From assembly GCA_963789025.1 (NCBI GenBank), contig CAWBIT010000005.1:434001-498000 (forward strand): 64,000 bases of DNA, written 5' to 3'. This document shows, piece by piece, positions 59,169-64,000 of this stretch. This DNA comes from AP-15 sp963789025. Its GTDB lineage: Bacteria > Pseudomonadota > Alphaproteobacteria > ATCC43930 > CGMCC-115725. Position 1 is the stretch's first letter. Every line of letters starts with the position of its first letter. The notes beneath the pieces were generated by a model that saw only the letters and a program-made list of their open reading frames with translations, was not told the origin of the DNA and did not search any database. A program made the position numbers and the translations under genes.

Positions 59169-61565
59169 ATGAGCTGGAAACGATCAAGAGGCTTTGACTT
59201 GGCAAGCTTAAAGAACACGGGGATCGGGCAACCGGTGCGGCGGCGGGAGGATTTTCGACTGCTGACCGGGAAGGGCTGCTACAGCGACGATTTCAGCTTT
59301 CCGGAGCTGGTTTATGGGGTGATGGTACGGTCGCCATATGCGCATGCCGGCATTCGTTCGATCGACACGACGGCTGCGGCTGCGGCGCCTGGGATTCTCG
59401 CGGTGCTGACCGGGCGGGACATGCACGATGACGGGCTGCAGGCGATCCCGCATTCGGTGGGGACGCGACACCCGGCCGACATCACGCTCGAAAACAAAGA
59501 CGGCTCGCCGCCGTTCGTCCCGCCGCATTTCCCGATGACTGCGGATGAGGCGCGCCATTGCGGAGAGATCGTCGCGATGGTCGTGGCGACGAGCCTCGCC
59601 GCAGCCAAAGACTGCGCCGAACTGGTCGCGGTGGATTATGAACCCTTGGCGGCGGTGACCCATTCTGTGACGGCAGTCCAACCGGGCGCACCACTCGCGC
59701 GGGGCGACGCCAGCTCCAACATCTCCATCGATGCCGAGGTCGGCGACCTAGCGGCCACGAATGAGGCTTTTGCGAGCGCGGCTCACATCGTCAAATTCGA
59801 GACATGGGTGCAGCGCATCGCCGGTGTTCCGATGGAGCCGCGCGCCGCCACCGGCGCCTATGACCCGGATACCGGGCGCTACACGCTCTATGCCGGGATC
59901 GGCGGCGCCGTCAGGCCGAAGCTGGAGCTCGCCAAGATCCTCGGCGTCGCCGAGGACAAGGTGCGGGTCGTCATGCACGAGGTCGGCGGCAATTTCGGAA
60001 CGCGCGGCTCGTTCAATCCGGAATTCGCGCTGGTGACTTGGGCGGCGCGCAAGGTCGGTCGCCCGGTCAAGTGGACCTGCGAGCGAAGCGAGGCTTTCCT
60101 CTGCGACTACCAGGCGCGCGACCTGGCGGTCGAGGCCGAGCTCGCGCTCGACCGTGACGGCAAATTTATCGCGATGCGCGGCTCCAACATCGCCAATGTC
60201 GGCGCCTACCCGATCTCCTACGGGCCGCTCGCCAAAGGCGTCGAGATCATGTCGAGCATCTATCACGTGCCGGCAGTGCATTTCCGTGCCCGCGCCGCGA
60301 TCACCAACACGTTGCCGACCCGCCCATACCGCAGCTCGGGGCGCCCCGAAGTCGTGTTCGTCATGGAACGGCTGATCGACCTCGCCGCCCGGCAATGCAG
60401 GTTCGACCGGCTGGAACTGCGGCGGCGCAATCTGGTGCCGGAATCGGCGATGCCGTACCGCAACCCGTTCGGCATGGTCTATGACAGCGGCGCCTACCAC
60501 CGGGTCATGGACCGGGTAGTTGGTCTCGGCGACTGGGCCGGATTTCCGGCACGCCGGGCGGAAGCCAGAAGCCGCGGCAAATACCGCGGAATCGGCGTCA
60601 GCAATTACGTCGACACTGCGACCGGAACGCCGCGCGAGCGCGCCGAAATCACCGTACTGCCGGACGGGGTCGTGGAAGTCGTCATCGGCACCGTGTCGAA
60701 CGGCCAGGGTCACGAGACCAGCTTCGCGCAGCTGATCGGCGAATGGCTCGACGTGCCGATCGACTGCGTGCGGCTAGTGACCGGCGACACAGATCGCGTG
60801 TCGGTCGGGGGTGGCTCGCATTCGGGCCGCGCATTGCGCCTTGCCAGCATCGTTATGCTGAACGCCTCTCGCGACATCATCGCCAAAGGCCTGCGGCTCG
60901 CCAGCCACGTCTTGGAAGCGGCTCACGCCGATCTCGAATTCGCCGATGGTTGCTTTCGCGTGAAGGGCACCGACCGCGCGGTCGGGATATTCGAGATCGC
61001 GGCGCAGGCGCTGCAGCGCAACGATCTGCCGGACGAACTGCGCGGCCCGCTCGCCGCCGAGAGCGACGAGACGATCAACCTCGCAAGTTTCCCCTATGGC
61101 TGCCATGTCTGCGAAGTCGAGGTCGACCCCGAGACCGGGGTTGTCGAAATCGCGCGCTACACCGCTGTCGACGATGTCGGGCGCGCCGTCAATCCGCTGA
61201 TCGTGCACGGCCAGATCCATGGCGGCATCACCCACGGCCTCGGCCAGGCGCTCAGCGAGAATTGCGTCTACGACCGTGACACCGGGCAGCTGTTGTCCGG
61301 CTCGCTGTTGGATTACGCGCTGCCGCGCGCCGATCGATTGCCCTTCTTCAACACCGAGCTCAGCGAAGTCCCGACCCCCACTCACCCGCTCGGGATCCGC
61401 CCGGCCGGCGAAGGCGGCACCACCCCGGCGCTCGGCGTCGTGATCAACGCCATCGTCGATGCGCTCTGCGACTTCGGCGTGATCCACATCGAGATGCCGG
61501 CGACCCCCGAGCGCGTCTGGCGCGCGATCCAACGCAACGGCGTCAGCGCTAACTCAGCCGCGTAA
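59169..61565 (+). CDS. Molybdopterin-binding xanthine dehydrogenase family large subunit
   Basis: A 798-residue molybdenum hydroxylase large subunit (CoxL/CutL-like). It has the QPVRRREDFRLLTGKGCY start, the GNFGTRGSFNPEF and YRSSGRPE segments around the active-site loop, and GEGGTTPALG with the catalytic Glu near the C-terminus. The CODH-specific Cys of the VAYRCSFR loop is absent, so it is not a form I CO dehydrogenase; an aldehyde or aromatic substrate is more likely. Medium (FAD) and small (Fe-S) subunits are missing nearby. The 3' end overlaps the flavoprotein by 17 bp on the opposite strand. Confidence 0.92.
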   Translation: MSWKRSRGFDLASLKNTGIGQPVRRREDFRLLTGKGCYSDDFSFPELVYGVMVRSPYAHAGIRSIDTTAAAAAPGILAVLTGRDMHDDGLQAIPHSVGTRHPADITLENKDGSPPFVPPHFPMTADEARHCGEIVAMVVATSLAAAKDCAELVAVDYEPLAAVTHSVTAVQPGAPLARGDASSNISIDAEVGDLAATNEAFASAAHIVKFETWVQRIAGVPMEPRAATGAYDPDTGRYTLYAGIGGAVRPKLELAKILGVAEDKVRVVMHEVGGNFGTRGSFNPEFALVTWAARKVGRPVKWTCERSEAFLCDYQARDLAVEAELALDRDGKFIAMRGSNIANVGAYPISYGPLAKGVEIMSSIYHVPAVHFRARAAITNTLPTRPYRSSGRPEVVFVMERLIDLAARQCRFDRLELRRRNLVPESAMPYRNPFGMVYDSGAYHRVMDRVVGLGDWAGFPARRAEARSRGKYRGIGVSNYVDTATGTPRERAEITVLPDGVVEVVIGTVSNGQGHETSFAQLIGEWLDVPIDCVRLVTGDTDRVSVGGGSHSGRALRLASIVMLNASRDIIAKGLRLASHVLEAAHADLEFADGCFRVKGTDRAVGIFEIAAQALQRNDLPDELRGPLAAESDETINLASFPYGCHVCEVEVDPETGVVEIARYTAVDDVGRAVNPLIVHGQIHGGITHGLGQALSENCVYDRDTGQLLSGSLLDYALPRADRLPFFNTELSEVPTPTHPLGIRPAGEGGTTPALGVVINAIVDALCDFGVIHIEMPATPERVWRAIQRNGVSANSAA

Positions 61566-63363
61566 AGCCGTCGGCGCTCCATCCTTCGCTGCCGACCCCG
61601 TGATGCACGAAGAAGAGCCCGGCGGGGTCGTATTTCTTCTTGATGGACAGCAGTCGAGGATAGTTTGGGCCCCAATATGAGGTCTGCCAGTCGGGCTCGA
61701 AGAAATCGCTTTCGGCAAAATAAGAGCCCGCCCCAGGCGCCACGGTTTTCAGCTCGCTCATCGCCCTGCCGATCGCGCGAGCATGTCGGCGGTCCACCTC
61801 GAGGTCCGGCTGATGACCGGGAAGCCCCGGAAAAGCCGGCGGGTCTTCGCCGCCGATGATCGCGAGCGCGAAGGCGCCGAGCACGTCCGGGTTCATCGCG
61901 GTCTCCCGTGTGGCGGACACCGCCTCGTCCGATCCTCCGGCCAGCCCCTTCTGGAGATGGAGTTCGACCGGCCAATGTCTGCCGGCGGCGAACAAGGCGT
62001 CGGCGAGCCCGCTTCGCCGGTCCGATTGCAGCAGCGACGCGGGCAGCCACAGGGACTGGAAGCCGGAGACAAAATGGCCCACCTCGGCCAGATTTCCCGC
62101 CCAAAGGATATTGTCGGCAGGCGCTCCGGGCCGGTCGTCCGACAGCACGGCGCTGGGAAAGTGCTTTTTGAGAAAAACCGGGTCCCAGAGATTGCGAGCC
62201 GGCACTGCAATGATCCTGGGCGTGAGCTGATAGGTAAACTCCTGCGGTGATCCGTTGACCCAATGGAAAAACGGCTGCCAGACCGTCTGGGCCTGTTGCT
62301 GGTCGAGCCCCTGAAACGTCATCCGGATCTCGAGGCGATTGCCGAGCCGCAGGTTGACGATCTCGCCCCAGTGTGGATTGAAGAGAATGTCGGCATAAAA
62401 GTCGATGAGCTGCCCGATCAGCCGGCGAAAGGCGGCGTCGGAAAAGGCGTGGATCGTTGCCGAAACCGCGCCGAAGAACGACGGCAAGTCATGCGTTTTG
62501 AGGGTGAGCCGGGTGACGACGCCGAGGCTGCCGCCACCGCCGCCTTTTAGCCCCCAGTAGAGGTCCGGATTGGTGCAGGCATTGGCGATGTGGACTTCGC
62601 CGTCGGCGGTGACGATCTCGGCTTCCAACAGGCTCGCCGCTGCGGTGCCGAAATTTTTCGAGAAGCTGCCGAACCCGCCCGCCTGAACTAGCCCGGCCAC
62701 CCCGACGGTGCCGCAGCCGCCGCCCTGCACGTAGCGGCCACCTTTGGTCGTCACAGCATTGTATGTATGCATCCAGATCGCGCCCGGCCCGACCGTGACC
62801 GCGGGCTGAGGCGGCTGCTGTGCGGCGCACCCCTGCGCGACGAAGCCGTCGTGCAGAGCAATGGCGTTCATCCGCCGAGTCCAGATCAGCAGAGAGTCGG
62901 GCGCGTTCGACCTGCCGAGATAGCTGTGGCCGCCGCCCTTCACAACCAGCCGCAGATTATTGTCGCGGGCGAAATCGATCGCGGCGACGACGTCACCCGT
63001 GGTCTCGGCTGCCACCGCGTAGATGCTCGGCTGCGATTCCCAGGCATCGACCCAGCCCGCGGTCTGCGTCGGAGCGACGTTATCGCCGATGTAGTAGGGA
63101 TTCTTGAGCTCCTTGAAGAGATCGCCGCATGCCGCTCCATCCGGCGCTTTGCGACAGGCGCCGAGCGCCGAATTCACCTTGATGAGCCGCCCGCCAACGG
63201 TCTCGTTCAGTTTTCCCCAGCTCGCCTCGCTTGGCCATGAGGAGTCGCCGGGGCGCACTCGGCGAGCGGGGGCGTTTTCTGATATGGCGGCCCGCAAGGG
63301 TTTGGGCAGCACCGGCAGGAAGGCGAGGGCTGCAGCGCGCCTGAGCAAGGTTCTTCGGTTCAT
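61549..63363 (-). CDS. Tat-exported FAD-binding oxidoreductase, BBE type
   Basis: A 604-residue exported flavoprotein. A Tat signal (NRRTLLRRAAALAF) lies at the N-terminus. The VAO/PCMH FAD domain has VVKGGGHSYLGRS, with a His that can carry covalent FAD, and YVQGGGCGTVGVAGL, with a Cys for a second FAD link, a pattern typical of BBE-like enzymes with bicovalent FAD. The C-terminal BBE motif YPRLLSIKKKYDPAGLFFVHHGVG includes the conserved WGPNYPRL. Substrate may be a sugar or alkaloid-like alcohol. ATG at 63363 is used; 63372 is also in frame. It is downstream of the ICMT-like gene by 1 bp. Confidence 0.9.
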   Translation of the reverse strand: MNRRTLLRRAAALAFLPVLPKPLRAAISENAPARRVRPGDSSWPSEASWGKLNETVGGRLIKVNSALGACRKAPDGAACGDLFKELKNPYYIGDNVAPTQTAGWVDAWESQPSIYAVAAETTGDVVAAIDFARDNNLRLVVKGGGHSYLGRSNAPDSLLIWTRRMNAIALHDGFVAQGCAAQQPPQPAVTVGPGAIWMHTYNAVTTKGGRYVQGGGCGTVGVAGLVQAGGFGSFSKNFGTAAASLLEAEIVTADGEVHIANACTNPDLYWGLKGGGGGSLGVVTRLTLKTHDLPSFFGAVSATIHAFSDAAFRRLIGQLIDFYADILFNPHWGEIVNLRLGNRLEIRMTFQGLDQQQAQTVWQPFFHWVNGSPQEFTYQLTPRIIAVPARNLWDPVFLKKHFPSAVLSDDRPGAPADNILWAGNLAEVGHFVSGFQSLWLPASLLQSDRRSGLADALFAAGRHWPVELHLQKGLAGGSDEAVSATRETAMNPDVLGAFALAIIGGEDPPAFPGLPGHQPDLEVDRRHARAIGRAMSELKTVAPGAGSYFAESDFFEPDWQTSYWGPNYPRLLSIKKKYDPAGLFFVHHGVGSEGWSADGFTRLS

Positions 63364-63373
63364 CGCAAACATT

Positions 63374-63955
63374 TCAATAGAGCAGCGGGATCAGCGCGGC
63401 GGTCTGTTGGCGGTATTGGATATATTCGGGGAAATTATCGCTCATGCGTTTCTCCTCGATGTGGATTTTCCGGAGAAAGCCGATCAGGGCACAGATGACC
63501 GCTAGGACCCCGCGCCACTCGCCGATCCCCGCGGCAGTGCCAATCAATGCGAGCAGCAAGCCGGTATAGATCGGATGGCGTACAATTCGATAGGGACCGG
63601 TGCGTATCAGCGCATGATCCTTTTTCACTGTGACGATCCCGCTCCAGTTCGGCCCGAGGTGAGCGCGCGCCCATACGGCAAACCCGAGGCCTGCCGCGAC
63701 CATAATCGCCCCTAATACGGGAAGCAGATTGCCTGCCGGCACAAACCGCGCCGACAGCATCGGCGCCAGCCATCGAGGCTTCGTCAGCAGCACGACTGCG
63801 GCGAACAGCGGGACCACATGCGACGCCAGCGAGCCGATGGATTCTCGCCAACGTGTCGGCTTCGTGCCGAACGAGGCGGCAATCCAGAACGCGGCCCAGG
63901 CGAGCCACATGGCCGGAATGAGGAAGCGGAGAAAAACAGCCAAGGCAGGCTTCAA
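63374..63955 (-). CDS. Isoprenylcysteine carboxyl methyltransferase family protein
   Basis: A 193-residue integral membrane methyltransferase of the ICMT/PEMT type. It contains five hydrophobic segments, and the C-terminal signature GPYRIVRHPIYTGLLLALIG with RHP followed by a Glu-rich loop (IEEKRMSDNFPEY). It methylates a lipid or a carboxylate with SAM. It begins at 63955 and its stop lies next to the start of the flavoprotein gene, suggesting they form an operon that reads leftward. The remaining 45 bp of the window hold no supported gene. Confidence 0.88.
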   Translation of the reverse strand: MKPALAVFLRFLIPAMWLAWAAFWIAASFGTKPTRWRESIGSLASHVVPLFAAVVLLTKPRWLAPMLSARFVPAGNLLPVLGAIMVAAGLGFAVWARAHLGPNWSGIVTVKKDHALIRTGPYRIVRHPIYTGLLLALIGTAAGIGEWRGVLAVICALIGFLRKIHIEEKRMSDNFPEYIQYRQQTAALIPLLY

Positions 63956-64000
63956 GGCGGGCGGCAGACGGGCGGGGCCTCGAACACCTCCGCGAAGGTG

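Overview
The window is GC-rich and gene-dense and reads as the chromosome of an alphaproteobacterium, probably a soil or rhizosphere Hyphomicrobiales/Rhodospirillales type. The evidence is the gene families present (DUF3830, DUF2189, DUF6600, paired short chromate transporters, MscS channel fused to a cNMP-binding domain, Grx4/BolA next to purQL, purD divergent from xseA, trpBA) and many short palindromic intergenic repeats of kinds common in these orders. No rRNA, tRNA, CRISPR array, prophage or complete insertion sequence was seen. Assignment below order level is not possible from the sequence alone.

Layout. 1-9.7 kb: an edge-truncated peptide-type ABC solute-binding protein, a methyltransferase, small conserved proteins, a class II aldolase/short-chain dehydrogenase fusion with a DUF3830 gene, an M20 amidohydrolase broken by a frameshift, and two convergent genes whose 3' ends overlap by 151 bp. 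9.8-14.2 kb: DHA2 drug exporter, PAS histidine kinase, DUF2189 membrane protein. 14.4-19.2 kb: core operon with a MetE-like methyltransferase, purQ, purL, BolA and Grx4. 19.2-26.4 kb: PH-domain protein, threonine aldolase, FecR/DUF6600 protein, then cobJ-cobM coupled to a class III adenylate cyclase. 26.5-33 kb: a possible catabolic cluster with a two-repeat protein of unknown function (frameshifted), an amidohydrolase with no standard start codon, a polar amino-acid ABC permease and ATPase, a zinc dehydrogenase and an EthD-like protein. 33-41 kb: envelope proteins, cupin, GST, a B12-binding radical SAM enzyme, a Crp/Fnr regulator and glycerate kinase. 41.3-46.9 kb: PepSY protein, chromate transporter pair, MscS-cNMP channel, sterol-desaturase-like hydroxylase with a glycosyltransferase, and a wrecked HlyD gene. 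46.9-57.8 kb: purD/xseA, a sedolisin protease, a remnant sensor protein, aquaporin, a LpxL-like acyltransferase, an HpaB-type oxygenase and trpBA. 57.8-64 kb: a VapBC-like locus with a dead toxin, a lone molybdenum hydroxylase large subunit, a Tat-exported covalent flavoprotein and an ICMT-like methyltransferase.

How the genes relate. Housekeeping blocks (purine, tryptophan, cobalamin, exonuclease VII) alternate with accessory metabolism and envelope genes. Cyclic nucleotide signalling recurs: an adenylate cyclase, a Crp/Fnr regulator, a cNMP-domain channel and a cyclase-like membrane remnant. Decay is also a theme: three clear frameshifted or truncated genes, a probable frameshift at a permease 3' end, a deleted sensor protein, and a toxin separated from its antitoxin by a repeat that fills exactly the gap between stop and start codons. 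Some single-base shifts could be assembly errors.
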